Shown piece after piece: positions 48,471 to 57,748 of a DNA stretch of 63,524 nt (positions within the stretch are counted from its first letter, which is position 1; every line of letters starts with the position of its first letter). Below the pieces are notes generated by a model, which saw only the letters and a program-made list of their open reading frames with translations, was not told where the DNA came from and searched no databases. Source of the stretch: Rhodanobacter sp. C06 (GTDB lineage: Bacteria; Pseudomonadota; Gammaproteobacteria; Xanthomonadales; Rhodanobacteraceae); contig NZ_MUNP01000067.1 in the NCBI RefSeq assembly GCF_002001105.1, positions 1-63,524 on the forward strand. Direction: 5' to 3'. A program made the position numbers and the translations under genes.

Positions 48471-49216
48471 CGATGATGACGCGCCCGCCGCTGCTCGAAC
48501 CGACCGAGGCCTACGCGCTGTGGGCAGCGGAGTATCCGGCGCACGCCCACAACCCGGTGATGTGCGCCGAGGAGCGCGCGATGCTCGCGTTGATGCCAGC
48601 CTCGCTGCGCGGGCAGGCGGTGCTCGACGCCGGCTGCGGCAGCGGGCGTTATCTGCTGCACGCGCTGCGGCACGGCGCGGCGCACGCGATCGGCGTGGAC
48701 CTCTCGCCGCCGATGCTGGAACGCGCCGCCGCGGAACTGGGCAGCTTGCGCACCGGCGCACAGGTCTCCCTGCTGCAGGGGAACCTGCTGGCCCTGCCGG
48801 TGCCGGACGCCCAGGCGGACCTGACGGTCTGCGGCCTGGTCGTCGGGCACCTCGATGACCTGGCGCAGGCATTGGCCGAGCTGCGCCGGGTGACCCGGCC
48901 CGGCGGCATCCTGCTGTGCAGCGACGTGCATCCGATCGGGCACGCGCTGGGCTGGCAGCGCGATTTCAAATCCGCGGGACGCCGCTACGCCGTGCGCCAC
49001 ACGTCGCACCTGTACGGCGATTGGCACGCCGCCTGCGCCGCGCTCGGGCTGCGCATCGAGCAGGTGCTGGAACCCATGCTAGCCCCCGCCGACATCCCCG
49101 CCGGCGCGCACTTCGATCCCCGGGCGCTGGAGGTCCCCGTCGCGCTGGTGTTCCGCTTGCGGCGCGCACCCGGTTCCGCCGGCGCCGATCCCGCTTGCAC
49201 GCAGGCCCGCCCATGA
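48467..49216 (+). CDS. Class I SAM-dependent methyltransferase
   Basis: A 249-residue methyltransferase of the UbiE/BioC-like fold. YALWAAEYPAHAHNPVMCAEE leads to motif I VLDAGCGSGRYLLHAL, motif II AIGVDLSPPML, and RRVTRPGGILLCSDVHP. Coupled by ATGA overlaps to the amidohydrolase upstream and the radical SAM gene downstream, so the three may act on one substrate. Confidence 0.87.
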   Translation: MTMMTRPPLLEPTEAYALWAAEYPAHAHNPVMCAEERAMLALMPASLRGQAVLDAGCGSGRYLLHALRHGAAHAIGVDLSPPMLERAAAELGSLRTGAQVSLLQGNLLALPVPDAQADLTVCGLVVGHLDDLAQALAELRRVTRPGGILLCSDVHPIGHALGWQRDFKSAGRRYAVRHTSHLYGDWHAACAALGLRIEQVLEPMLAPADIPAGAHFDPRALEVPVALVFRLRRAPGSAGADPACTQARP

Positions 49217-50721
49217 CCGCTCCGCGCACCTTGCTGATCAACCCGACCGTCACCTCGCGTTCCAGCGCGCGCTTTCCGCTCGGACTGCTGCAGCTGGCGG
49301 CAGCGCTGGACCGCAGCGGCAGCAGCCGCATCATCGACGGCAACGTGGACCGCGACTTCGTCAACGACAGCCTGCGCGCGATGGAACAGGAGCGCTTCGA
49401 CGCCGTCGGCGTGGGCGTGATGGGCGGTCCGCAGGTGGCCACGGCGATCGCCGTGTCCAAGGCGATACGCGAACATTTTCCGGCGACGCCGATCGTCTGG
49501 GGCGGCTACTTCCCGACCCTGCACACGGACGCCACGCTGGCCGCGCCCTATGTGGATTACGCGATCCGCGCGCAGGGCGAGCAGGCCTTGCCCGAGCTGG
49601 TCGCCGCGCTCGCCGGCGACCAGCCCGCGCTGGAGCGGATCGCCGGGCTGTCGTGGAAACGTGCCGGCACGGTGGTGCACAACCCGGCGCGGCCCATCAT
49701 GCGCCACGACCCCGCGGGGTTGCTGCCCTACGACAAGCTCGGCGATCCGCGCCGCTACCTGGCGCGCACCTACCTGGGCCAGCGCACCGTCGCCACCCAG
49801 GCGGCGATCGGCTGCCGCTACCACTGCACCTTCTGCGGCGTGGCCGCGATGTTCGGCGGTGCGACCCAGCTGCCGGCCGCGGCACGGCTGGAACGCGAGC
49901 TGGCGTATTTCAAGCACACGCTGGGCGCCGATGCGGTGCAGTACTTCGACCACAACTTCTTCGACCGCGAGGCGGACATGCTGCCGCTGCTCGAGGTGAT
50001 GGCGCGGTTCGAGTTGCCGTGGTGGTGCTACGCCCGTTCCGACGCGCTGCTCAAGCTCTCGGAGCATGCGTGGAAACTGGTGCGCCGGAGCCGGCTGCGC
50101 ATGGCCTACATCGGCGCGGAATCGCCCAGCGGCCAGATGCTGCATGACATCCGCAAGGGCACGCGGCCGGACCAGACCCTGGAGGTGGTCGAGCTGTGCC
50201 GCCGCCACGGCGTGATCCCGGAGTTGTCGTTCATGGTCGCGCCGCCGGAGCACACCGAGGAGGAGACCGAACGCACGTTCGAGTTCATCCGCGAGATGAA
50301 GCGGATCAACCCGCAGGCGGAGATCATCATCTACATCTACACGCCACTGCCGGAGCACAGCCGCCACGAGAAGGACCGCAGCAAGCGGCCGGGCGCGCCG
50401 CTGCTGGACCTCCACGGCGAGCCGGTGGTGTTCCCCGCGACGCCGGACGAATGGGCCCAGCCGCGCTGGGTCGATTACGCCTGCCACATGGATGCGCCCT
50501 GGCTCAGCGACCGGCTGCGCCGCCGCATCAACGACTTCGTCACCGTGCTGCGCTGCCGGTATCCCACGGTGCAGGACTTGCGCGCGCCGCCATGGGCCAA
50601 GCGCAACCTCAGCGCGATGGCCGGCTGGCGCTACCGCTTCCGCCGGTACGACCGGCCGTGGGAGCTGAACCTGGCGAACCGGCTGGTGCGCCTGCGCATG
50701 CCGCAGGTGTCAGGCCTGTAG
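49213..50721 (+). CDS. B12-binding-domain radical SAM enzyme
   Basis: A 502-residue enzyme of the BchE/P-methylase type. An N-terminal cobalamin-binding-like Rossmann domain (LLINPTVTSRSSARFPLGLL, VGVGVMGGPQVATAIA, WGGYFPTL) precedes the radical SAM barrel with CRYHCTFC (C201, C205, C208). Such enzymes methylate unactivated carbons or close rings. The family's usual DxHxxG in the B12 domain is not seen, so cobalamin binding may be base-off or absent. Its partners suggest modification of a small molecule or glycolipid. Confidence 0.85.
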   Translation: MTAPRTLLINPTVTSRSSARFPLGLLQLAAALDRSGSSRIIDGNVDRDFVNDSLRAMEQERFDAVGVGVMGGPQVATAIAVSKAIREHFPATPIVWGGYFPTLHTDATLAAPYVDYAIRAQGEQALPELVAALAGDQPALERIAGLSWKRAGTVVHNPARPIMRHDPAGLLPYDKLGDPRRYLARTYLGQRTVATQAAIGCRYHCTFCGVAAMFGGATQLPAAARLERELAYFKHTLGADAVQYFDHNFFDREADMLPLLEVMARFELPWWCYARSDALLKLSEHAWKLVRRSRLRMAYIGAESPSGQMLHDIRKGTRPDQTLEVVELCRRHGVIPELSFMVAPPEHTEEETERTFEFIREMKRINPQAEIIIYIYTPLPEHSRHEKDRSKRPGAPLLDLHGEPVVFPATPDEWAQPRWVDYACHMDAPWLSDRLRRRINDFVTVLRCRYPTVQDLRAPPWAKRNLSAMAGWRYRFRRYDRPWELNLANRLVRLRMPQVSGL

Positions 50722-50724
50722 GTC

Positions 50725-51861
50725 GTGCCGGTGTACGTGGCGCAGATCAATTTCCTGCCCGCCCCCCCCGGCTTGGGCCTCGCGGCCCTGCTCGAACGCT
50801 GGCCGTCGCTGGCGGACATCGCGGAGCTGGTGGCGGGCGCCGGCGTCCGGGTCACCGTGCTGCAGGCGGCCGCGCATGCCGAGCGCCTGACGCGCGCCGG
50901 CGTGGACTACCGCCTCGTCGATCTGCGCGGAACATGGACGGTGCAAGGCCGGGGCCGCCGTTTCGCCGATGCGCTGGGCGGTGGCGACATCGACCTGCTG
51001 CATGCGCACAGCCTGGCCTGGGTCGACGATGCGTTCGCCGTTGCCGGCAACCTGGCGCCGGGATTGCCGGTGGTTCTGCAGGACCATGCCGATCGACTAC
51101 CGCGCTGGTGGCGGCGGCCGCGTCACCGTCGTCGCTTCGCGACAGCAGCCGGCGTGGCCTTCACGGCAGTCGAACTTGCGCGGCCCTTCGTCGCCGCCGA
51201 CGTATTCGACCCGACGACGCGGCTGTTCGCGATCCCCGAATCCAGCAGCCGCTTCACGCCGGGCGATCGCGCGCGCGCACGCGCAGCGACCGGTGTGCAC
51301 GGCAATCCTTGCGCACTGTGGGTGGGGCGCCTGAACCGCGGCAAGGATCCACTCACGGTGCTCGACGGCGTCGCGCTGGCGGCGGAGCGCATGCCCGGCC
51401 TGCAGCTGTGGTGCGCCTTCGGCGAGGCGCCGATGCTGGCCGAGGTGCGGGCGCACATCGATGCCGATCCGCGGCTGGCCGGGCGCGTACACCTGCTGGG
51501 CAAGGTGGCGCATGCGCAGGTCGAGACGTTGATGCGCGCCGCCGACCTGTTCGTCTCCGGCAGCCGCGCCGAGGGCAGCGGCTACGCGGCGATGGAGGCG
51601 CTCGCCTGCGGACTGACGCCGGTACTCACGGACATCCCGGCGTTCCGCGCGCTGACCTGCAACGGTCGCATCGGCCGGCTGTGGCCCTGCGGCGATGCGC
51701 CGGCGCTGGCCGCGGCGCTGGTCGATGCCGCGGCGAACCGTCCTTCGCCGCAACAGGTGCGCGCGCATTTCGACGAGACGCTCTCGTTCCAGGCGGTGGG
51801 GCGGCTCTGGGCCGAGGCCTATGCACGGGTGCTCGACGACCGCCGCGGGAGCGCGCCATGA
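50725..51861 (+). CDS. Glycosyltransferase family 4
   Basis: A 378-residue GT-B transferase. The C-terminal nucleotide-sugar site includes LWVGRLNRGKDPLTVLDGVALA, LMRAADLFVSGSRAEGSGYAAMEALACG and the E-x7-E motif within it. A GTG start at 50725 follows the radical SAM stop by 3 bases and is the only suitable start. Sugar and acceptor unknown. Confidence 0.87.
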   Translation: MPVYVAQINFLPAPPGLGLAALLERWPSLADIAELVAGAGVRVTVLQAAAHAERLTRAGVDYRLVDLRGTWTVQGRGRRFADALGGGDIDLLHAHSLAWVDDAFAVAGNLAPGLPVVLQDHADRLPRWWRRPRHRRRFATAAGVAFTAVELARPFVAADVFDPTTRLFAIPESSSRFTPGDRARARAATGVHGNPCALWVGRLNRGKDPLTVLDGVALAAERMPGLQLWCAFGEAPMLAEVRAHIDADPRLAGRVHLLGKVAHAQVETLMRAADLFVSGSRAEGSGYAAMEALACGLTPVLTDIPAFRALTCNGRIGRLWPCGDAPALAAALVDAAANRPSPQQVRAHFDETLSFQAVGRLWAEAYARVLDDRRGSAP

Positions 51862-52958
51862 AACTCGCGCTGGTGGTTCCCGGCGGAGTGGATCGCAGCG
51901 GCGAGTTCCGCGTGATCCCGGCCCTGCTGGCGCTGATAGTGCGGCTGGCACGCACGCACGAGGTGCACGTCTTCGCGCTGCACCAGGAGGCGGCGCCGGC
52001 TTGCTGGGAACTCGCCGGCGCACATATCCACAACATCGGCGAAGGCCGGACGCGGCTGCGCGCGATCGCGGGGATCCGCGCCGAGCACAGGCGAGCACCG
52101 TTCGATGCGATCCACGCGATCTTCTCCGGCTCCTGCAGCCTGGTTGCCGTGGCGGCGGCGAAGCTGTTGCGGCGGCCGAGCCTGGTGCATGTCGCCGGCG
52201 GCGAGCTGGTCGCGTTGCCCGCGATAGCCTACGGCGGCCGACGCACGTGGAAGGCGCGGCTGCGCGAAGCGGTGGTGCTGCGCGGCGCCGATGCGATCAC
52301 CGCCGCCAGCGCGCCGATCCTCGAGTCGCTGCGCGCGCTCGGGCTCGAAGCCCGACGCGTACCGCTGGGCGTCGACCTGCTGGCCTGGCCGCCACGCGCG
52401 CCGCGCGGGCGCGACAGGGGGCCGGCCCGGTTGATCCACGTGGCCAGCCTCAACCGCGTCAAGGACCAGCCGACCCTTCTGCGCGCGCTGGCGATCCTGG
52501 CCGGGGCAGGGCCGGACTTCGAAATGGACATCGTCGGCGTGGACACCTTGCAGGGCGAGATGCAGCGGCTCGCCGGCCGGCTCGGGCTGGATGGACGGGT
52601 GCGCTTTCTCGGCTTCAAGACTCAGCGCGAACTGCGCCTGCTGATGGAGTCGGCCGACCTGCTGGTGATGTCGTCGCTGCACGAGGCCGGCCCGCTGGTG
52701 GCGCTCGAGGCCGCTGCCGTGGGCGTGCCCACGGTGGGCACGGCGGTAGGGCACATTGCGGAGTGGGCGCCGGCGGCGGCGCTGGCCGTGCCGGTCGGTG
52801 ACGCGTCGGCGCTCGCGGACGCGATCCGCTGCCTGCTCGGCGACGAGGAACTGCGGCTGCGCCTGGCCGCGGGTGCGCAGCTCCGCGCGCTGTGCGAGGA
52901 CGCCGACCACACCGCGCGCGCGTTCGAAGCGCTCTACCTGCGCCTGCGCGCCGCATGA
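51858..52958 (+). CDS. Glycosyltransferase family 4
   Basis: A 366-residue GT-B enzyme: LALVVPGGVDRSGEFRVIPA at the start, LIHVASLNRVKDQPTLLRAL opening the C-terminal domain, and LLVMSSLHEAGPLVALEAAAVG with the E-x7-E donor motif. It overlaps the first GT4 by 4 bases and the acyltransferase by 4. The two GT4 enzymes probably act in succession. Confidence 0.88.
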   Translation: MKLALVVPGGVDRSGEFRVIPALLALIVRLARTHEVHVFALHQEAAPACWELAGAHIHNIGEGRTRLRAIAGIRAEHRRAPFDAIHAIFSGSCSLVAVAAAKLLRRPSLVHVAGGELVALPAIAYGGRRTWKARLREAVVLRGADAITAASAPILESLRALGLEARRVPLGVDLLAWPPRAPRGRDRGPARLIHVASLNRVKDQPTLLRALAILAGAGPDFEMDIVGVDTLQGEMQRLAGRLGLDGRVRFLGFKTQRELRLLMESADLLVMSSLHEAGPLVALEAAAVGVPTVGTAVGHIAEWAPAAALAVPVGDASALADAIRCLLGDEELRLRLAAGAQLRALCEDADHTARAFEALYLRLRAA

Positions 52959-54073
52959 ACACGCAAGGCACCTGCATGCCTTCGCTGGACGGACTCCGGG
53001 CGATCTCGATCCTGATGGTGTGCTACGGGCATCTCTGCGGGACGCGGCGTTTTCCCGTTTCCATCGCACAATACGGCCGCTGGTGCGGCGACGTCGCCCA
53101 TCTCGGCGTGCTGGTGTTCTTCGTGATCTCCGGTTTCCTCATCACCTCGCTGTTGATGGGCGAGCGCGAGGCGACGGGGGAGATTTCGCTGAAGCGGTTC
53201 TACCTGCGCCGAATCCTGCGCATCTTTCCCGCGTTCTACGCGTTTATCCTGGTCATGGCGATCGCGACGGCGGCGGGCGCGGTGCAGTTGAGCGGCCGCG
53301 ACTTTGCCTACGCGCTGACCTACACGGTCAACTTCGAGTCGGGCTGCTCCCTGCAGATCGGACACCTCTGGTCGCTGTCGGTCGAGGAGCAGTTCTACCT
53401 GCTGTGGCCGCTGACCCTGCTGGCCCTGCGCGAGCGTCGCGCCTTGCTCGTCGCGGTCGCGGCGATCTGCATCGGTCCGCTGGTGCGCTGGGGCATCCAT
53501 GAATGGATATTCCACGTCGATCCGCGTTTCCCGAGCGGCATGCTGACCAGCTTCCCCGCGATGTTCGATTACCTGGCCACCGGTTGTGCATTGGCATTGC
53601 TGCGGCCATGGCTGCTGACCCGCACGTGGTACCTGCGCCTGACCGACAGCCGCTGGCTCGTGCTCGCGATCCCCGTGGTGCTGCTGATCAACCGCATGGG
53701 CAGCCATCCCGTGGCGATCCTGCTGGGATCACCGCTGATGAACCTGTGCCTCGCCGTGCTGATCGAGTCGAGCACGCGTCATGCGAACTCGCTGGCCGGA
53801 CGCTTGCTGAACTGGAAACCGATCGTATTCATCGGCGTACTGAGCTACTCGCTGTATCTGTGGCAAATGCCTTTCCTCGACCATCGCTCCGACGTGTGGA
53901 TGCATGCATTCCCGCAGAACCTGATGTTCGTTGTTCTCGCGGCGCTGTCGTCCTGGTTCCTGGTCGAGCGCCCGTTCAACCGTCTGCGCCGGCGGCTGCG
54001 ACATGGCAACGAGCTGCCCGCCATCACGCGGACGCGGCACGGGTGCCGCACGGCCACAGGCTCGCTGCGATGA
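52955..54073 (+). CDS. Membrane acyltransferase (acyltransferase family 3)
   Basis: A 372-residue protein with ten or so transmembrane helices. The start PSLDGLRAISILMVCYGHL and the R/H pair of RFYLRRILRIFPAFY are the signature of the OafA/OatA group, which O-acetylates or acylates sugars across the membrane. HLWSLSVEEQFYLLWPL is another conserved block. There is no extra C-terminal SGNH domain. Confidence 0.92.
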   Translation: MNTQGTCMPSLDGLRAISILMVCYGHLCGTRRFPVSIAQYGRWCGDVAHLGVLVFFVISGFLITSLLMGEREATGEISLKRFYLRRILRIFPAFYAFILVMAIATAAGAVQLSGRDFAYALTYTVNFESGCSLQIGHLWSLSVEEQFYLLWPLTLLALRERRALLVAVAAICIGPLVRWGIHEWIFHVDPRFPSGMLTSFPAMFDYLATGCALALLRPWLLTRTWYLRLTDSRWLVLAIPVVLLINRMGSHPVAILLGSPLMNLCLAVLIESSTRHANSLAGRLLNWKPIVFIGVLSYSLYLWQMPFLDHRSDVWMHAFPQNLMFVVLAALSSWFLVERPFNRLRRRLRHGNELPAITRTRHGCRTATGSLR

Positions 54074-54915
54074 ACAGGACACAGGCCGTGGCCGGACTGC
54101 TCGGTGACACTCCGCAGCGCGACTACACGGAGAAGCTCCGGCTGTTCAACGCGTTCGCGCGGCCGGAGTTGAGCGAGGTGATCGCCGCGCTGGCTTTGCA
54201 GGCGGATGCGCGCGTGCTCGACGCCGGTTGCGACACGGGCGAGGCGGTCGGCTGGTTCCAGGAATCCTCAGGGGATCGCGCACTGGTGGTGGGGATGGAC
54301 CTTGCGAGCGCGCATGTCCGCGCCGCCCGTCGCAGCGCACCGGCGCAAGCGACCATCCTGCAGGCCGACATGCTGCGACCGCCGCTGGCGGACGGCAGCT
54401 TCGACCTGATCTGGGCCGTCAACGCCGTCAACCATCTGCACGATCCGTTCGCCGGTGTGCAGGTCCTGGTTACGTTGCTGCGTCCGGGCGGCCGCCTTGT
54501 GCTGGGCCAGAGCTCGCTGGTGCCGGACATGGTCTTCGCGTGGGACGCCCGTCTCGAACGCTGCGTCAACGACGCGGTGCGGACGTATTACCGCGAGCGC
54601 TACGGCCGCAGCGAGCGCGAATTCACCGCGGCGCGTGCGCTCGTCGGCTGGCTACAAGCGGCAGGCCTGCCGCAGGTGGCGGTGCGCACGCGGATGATCG
54701 AGCGCATCCAGCCGCTCGCGGAGGCGGACGAGCGCTACCTGCGCGACGCGATCTTCCGGGGCACCTGGGGCGAGCGCCTGCGGCCCTACCTGCAGCCGGA
54801 GGATTTCGACACGCTGGCACAGCTGTGCGATCCGGACGATGCTCGCTACGCGCTGCGGCGACCGGATTTCCACTTCCTGCAGAGCCTGACGATTGCGGTG
54901 GCGACGAAGGCGTGA
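54070..54915 (+). CDS. Class I SAM-dependent methyltransferase
   Basis: A 281-residue methyltransferase: RVLDAGCDTGEAVGWFQE (motif I, with D in place of the usual G in GCG/GTG), VVGMDLASAHV, and LLRPGGRLVLGQSS. It is the last gene of the plus-strand arm, 10 bases before the convergent flavin-reductase-like gene's stop. Substrate unknown. Confidence 0.87.
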   Translation: MNRTQAVAGLLGDTPQRDYTEKLRLFNAFARPELSEVIAALALQADARVLDAGCDTGEAVGWFQESSGDRALVVGMDLASAHVRAARRSAPAQATILQADMLRPPLADGSFDLIWAVNAVNHLHDPFAGVQVLVTLLRPGGRLVLGQSSLVPDMVFAWDARLERCVNDAVRTYYRERYGRSEREFTAARALVGWLQAAGLPQVAVRTRMIERIQPLAEADERYLRDAIFRGTWGERLRPYLQPEDFDTLAQLCDPDDARYALRRPDFHFLQSLTIAVATKA

Positions 54916-54925
54916 GCCTGCACGC

Positions 54926-55858
54926 TCAGGCGGACCGTGCCTCGGCGAAGGGTAAGCCGCGCCGGCGGCGCCAGGCCTGGTGAAAGCCCGCCGTGTGGTG
55001 CAACTGGGTGTCCTGCGTCTGGGCTTCCTCGGACACGATGCGGCCGACGAACAGTGTGTGCGAGCCGACTTCCTCGCTGTGCACGATATCCAGCTCGCGG
55101 ATGCGCAGCGCGGCGGCTACCGCGGGTATGCCGAAGGCACGCGAGCGCCGGACCGGGAAGGGCAGTGCCGCCCAGTCCGCGAGCGGCTGCTTGTGATGCA
55201 CGCTGAGTGCGTAGACGGCATCCTTCATCGCCGCCGGCATGCAGGAGAGGGCGACCCGGCGCTGCTCACGCATGATCGGCATGGAAACATTGGTGCTGCG
55301 CAGAGCGAGCGTGAACAGCCCGCTGCGCCCTAGCGGGCCGATCAGGTCCATCGGGAAGATGTTGTGGTGGTCCGTCGCATCGACGGAGACGAGCACGACC
55401 GGCCGCGGGCACAGGTAGGCGATCATCAACTGCTGGGTCGCGGCCGGTGCCATGAGGGAGTGGGACGACGAAGTGTTCTGCTGCATCAGGCGGTTCTGCA
55501 GCCAGGCGTTCCATGGACGCAGTGGCCAGGCCAGACAGCGGTGTCCGCCGGCCGCGACGTGATAGAGGGCGAGCGTGCTGCCTTCGGTGCTGACCGTCGT
55601 TGCGCGCACCAGGCGCAGTTCCCCAAGCAGCCGGCCGCTGACGCGATCGCGGTACTCGAGAACGGGGTGCGGGCCGGCGTCCAGGCTGGTCGCAATGGTG
55701 AGCGGCCGTAGCGATGCCACGGTGTGGTCGGTGGTGACATCCGCGGTGGCCTTGCCCCAGCGCAGGCTGGCGACGACCGTCTGCTGCGGCGGCGCGACGG
55801 CGACCACCGACCATTGCGGCAACGGACGAACGAATGGCCTGACCCAGTCCTTCCACAT
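54926..55858 (-). CDS. Flavin-reductase-like split-barrel protein with unusual N-terminal domain
   Basis: A 310-residue protein. Residues from about 130 form an FMN-binding split barrel of the flavin-reductase family: AYLCPRPVVLVSVDATDHHNIFP, LALRSTNVSMPIM and HTLFVGRIVSEE. The first 120 residues (WSVVAVAPPQQTVVASLRWG...) are not a domain I recognise. It may bind FMN or haem-like ligands and reduce a product of the radical SAM enzyme. It is last in the minus-strand arm, 2 bases after the methyltransferase. Confidence 0.72.
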   Translation of the reverse strand: MWKDWVRPFVRPLPQWSVVAVAPPQQTVVASLRWGKATADVTTDHTVASLRPLTIATSLDAGPHPVLEYRDRVSGRLLGELRLVRATTVSTEGSTLALYHVAAGGHRCLAWPLRPWNAWLQNRLMQQNTSSSHSLMAPAATQQLMIAYLCPRPVVLVSVDATDHHNIFPMDLIGPLGRSGLFTLALRSTNVSMPIMREQRRVALSCMPAAMKDAVYALSVHHKQPLADWAALPFPVRRSRAFGIPAVAAALRIRELDIVHSEEVGSHTLFVGRIVSEEAQTQDTQLHHTAGFHQAWRRRRGLPFAEARSA

Positions 55859-55860
55859 CG

Positions 55861-56490
55861 TCAGACTCTCCGGAACAGCAGGAACAGGTAAAGCTGGCTC
55901 GCGAGCGCAAGGCCGCCGGGCATCCGGCGCTCCAACCGGAAATGCGGCGCCGCCGCCTGCGCCACGACCCGCGGCGTGAAGCGATGGATGCGGCTTTCGC
56001 TGGCGATGGCGTAGTGGCCGTGGCGCACGAGGTTCACCAGGTTCGCTCGCCACCAGCGGTAGCGCGCGTCGGCGAGGCAATAGGGGTTGAGCATGCTGGC
56101 CAGCACGAAGCCGCCGTGCCGGACCACGTATGACAGTTGCTCGAACAGCGCGGCATGATCCGCGAAGTGATTGAAGACCGCGAAGTTCGCGGTGACCGCC
56201 TGCACCTTGCAGGCAAGCGGCGAGGTGACCGCGACGACGGTCTTGTGTTCGATCTCGTCGCGGCAGTGCCGCAGCAGGCAAGCGTGCATCGCCTCCGAAG
56301 GCTCGAATACGAAGGTCGGATGTCCGTGGGCGGCATAGGTTTTCGCATCGATGCCGGTGCCGGCGCCGAAGTCGAGCACGGCCGCTCCCGCAGGCAGCAG
56401 GTCCAGCGCCAGTTGCTGGAACCTGGCGCGCACGCTTCGGTCCCGCGGCGAGGCCAGCATGAATTCGTGGTACTGCTCGCCGGTGTGCAT
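55861..56490 (-). CDS. Class I SAM-dependent methyltransferase
   Basis: A 209-residue methyltransferase: AAVLDFGAGTGIDAKTYAAHG (motif I), TFVFEPSEAM, and VVRHGGFVLASMLNPY. The first in-frame ATG at 56490 is used. The frame is open a little farther upstream, but no start codon with a ribosome site is seen between it and the previous stop. It lies between the nucleotidyltransferase and the flavin-reductase-like gene in one operon. Confidence 0.8.
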   Translation of the reverse strand: MHTGEQYHEFMLASPRDRSVRARFQQLALDLLPAGAAVLDFGAGTGIDAKTYAAHGHPTFVFEPSEAMHACLLRHCRDEIEHKTVVAVTSPLACKVQAVTANFAVFNHFADHAALFEQLSYVVRHGGFVLASMLNPYCLADARYRWWRANLVNLVRHGHYAIASESRIHRFTPRVVAQAAAPHFRLERRMPGGLALASQLYLFLLFRRV

Positions 56491-56516
56491 GTCGTCGATG
56501 GCCTTGCGGACGTCCG

Positions 56517-57746
56517 CTATTCGCTCGCCGATGAGGCGCGCGGCTCCAGCGCCGCGCGCACCACGTACAAGGTGTCCATGCGCGGCACCGGTCGCACGAG
56601 CCAGGTCAGCGCGCGCCGGCGCCGGGGCGAGGTGACCCAATCCTGTCCCTGCAGCCAGAGCTGGGTGCGCGCCATGTCGGCGCGTTCCTTGCGGGCTTCG
56701 TCCGTGGGCCGCACATGGCGCGCAAGATAGCGCGCGGCCTCGCCGAAAGAGCGCGACCACTCGATGCCGGCGAGCGCGTGCAACCACAGTTCGGAGCACG
56801 ACACCCGCGTCAGGGTCTGCCGCCGCGAGACCGCGCGCAGCAGGGGAGGGCAGTCGCGTTCGAGCCGCGCGAGCACGGTGTCGGGTACCGCATGCCGGTA
56901 GTAGCGCGCGACCAGCCGCAACGGCGGCAGTGCCCACCACGGCGCTTCGTCGCCGTGGGTGCCCCACAGTTCGTTCCAGTCGCGCGCGACCATGCGCGTG
57001 GCCAGCAGCGAGATGTCGTTGAGATGCATCAGGCGCAGGCTGCGGCCGCAGATGTTGCCCGCCGCGTGCAGCAGCAGGTGGCTCATCAGCGCGCCGCACG
57101 AGGGGTAGTCGTTCAGGCCCGCATGCGGCTCGTGCGGCTGGACCCGCTCGGTGATGTCGACCGCGGCCACCGGCAGCCGCTCCCGGATGCGCGCGTGCAG
57201 TTCGATGTTCACCGGCGCATCGTGGTGTTCGCCCAGTCCGGCATGGGGCTGGCCGCCGGCGGGCTTGAACACCTGGTGCTTCCACTGCGCGAACGAGGCC
57301 ACATAGCCGAGTTCCTGCAGCAGCACGCCCGCGGCCGCGGCGTCGGTTTCGCGCACCAGCAGGTCGATGTCGGCCATCGGCCGCTCGCCCGGCGCGTAGA
57401 TGCCATCGGCATGCAGCGCCGCGCCCTTCAGCGCGACGACGGGAAAGCCGGCGGCGCGGGCGCCGGCGTCGATGCGTTTGAGCAATTCGATGATGCGGCG
57501 ATGGCGCTGCTCGACCTGCGTGCGCTGGTCGGCAAGGAAATGCCGCCACGCCGGGTGGTCCCAGGTCGAGTACCGGTCGAGCAGCGGCGCCACGCCGTGA
57601 GCGACGGCGGCGGCCGGGGCCAGCGCCCACTCCAGTTCGCTCCACGCGGGTGTCTCGCTGCCCGGTCGCGCCAGTGCCAGCTCGGTGGCGAGCGCTTCGG
57701 TGGTGCGGCGCAGGCCGTTCCTGACGATGGCGAGTGGCGGCAACAT
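56517..57746 (-). CDS. Nucleotidyltransferase-fold protein (PF14907-like)
   Basis: A 409-residue protein. The signature VVALKGAALHADGIY, then ERPMADIDLLVRETDAAAAG, matches the 'uncharacterised nucleotidyltransferase' family (NTP_transf_5) with its DxD metal pair. The C-terminal part is rich in Arg, Trp and His. Members occur with HprK-like kinases in lasso-peptide (paeninodin-type) and exopolysaccharide loci, where they are thought to modify the product; an HprK-like gene is divergent here. Its ATG lies 2 bases after the radical SAM stop. Confidence 0.82.
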   Translation of the reverse strand: MLPPLAIVRNGLRRTTEALATELALARPGSETPAWSELEWALAPAAAVAHGVAPLLDRYSTWDHPAWRHFLADQRTQVEQRHRRIIELLKRIDAGARAAGFPVVALKGAALHADGIYAPGERPMADIDLLVRETDAAAAGVLLQELGYVASFAQWKHQVFKPAGGQPHAGLGEHHDAPVNIELHARIRERLPVAAVDITERVQPHEPHAGLNDYPSCGALMSHLLLHAAGNICGRSLRLMHLNDISLLATRMVARDWNELWGTHGDEAPWWALPPLRLVARYYRHAVPDTVLARLERDCPPLLRAVSRRQTLTRVSCSELWLHALAGIEWSRSFGEAARYLARHVRPTDEARKERADMARTQLWLQGQDWVTSPRRRRALTWLVRPVPRMDTLYVVRAALEPRASSASE

Positions 57747-57748
57747 CG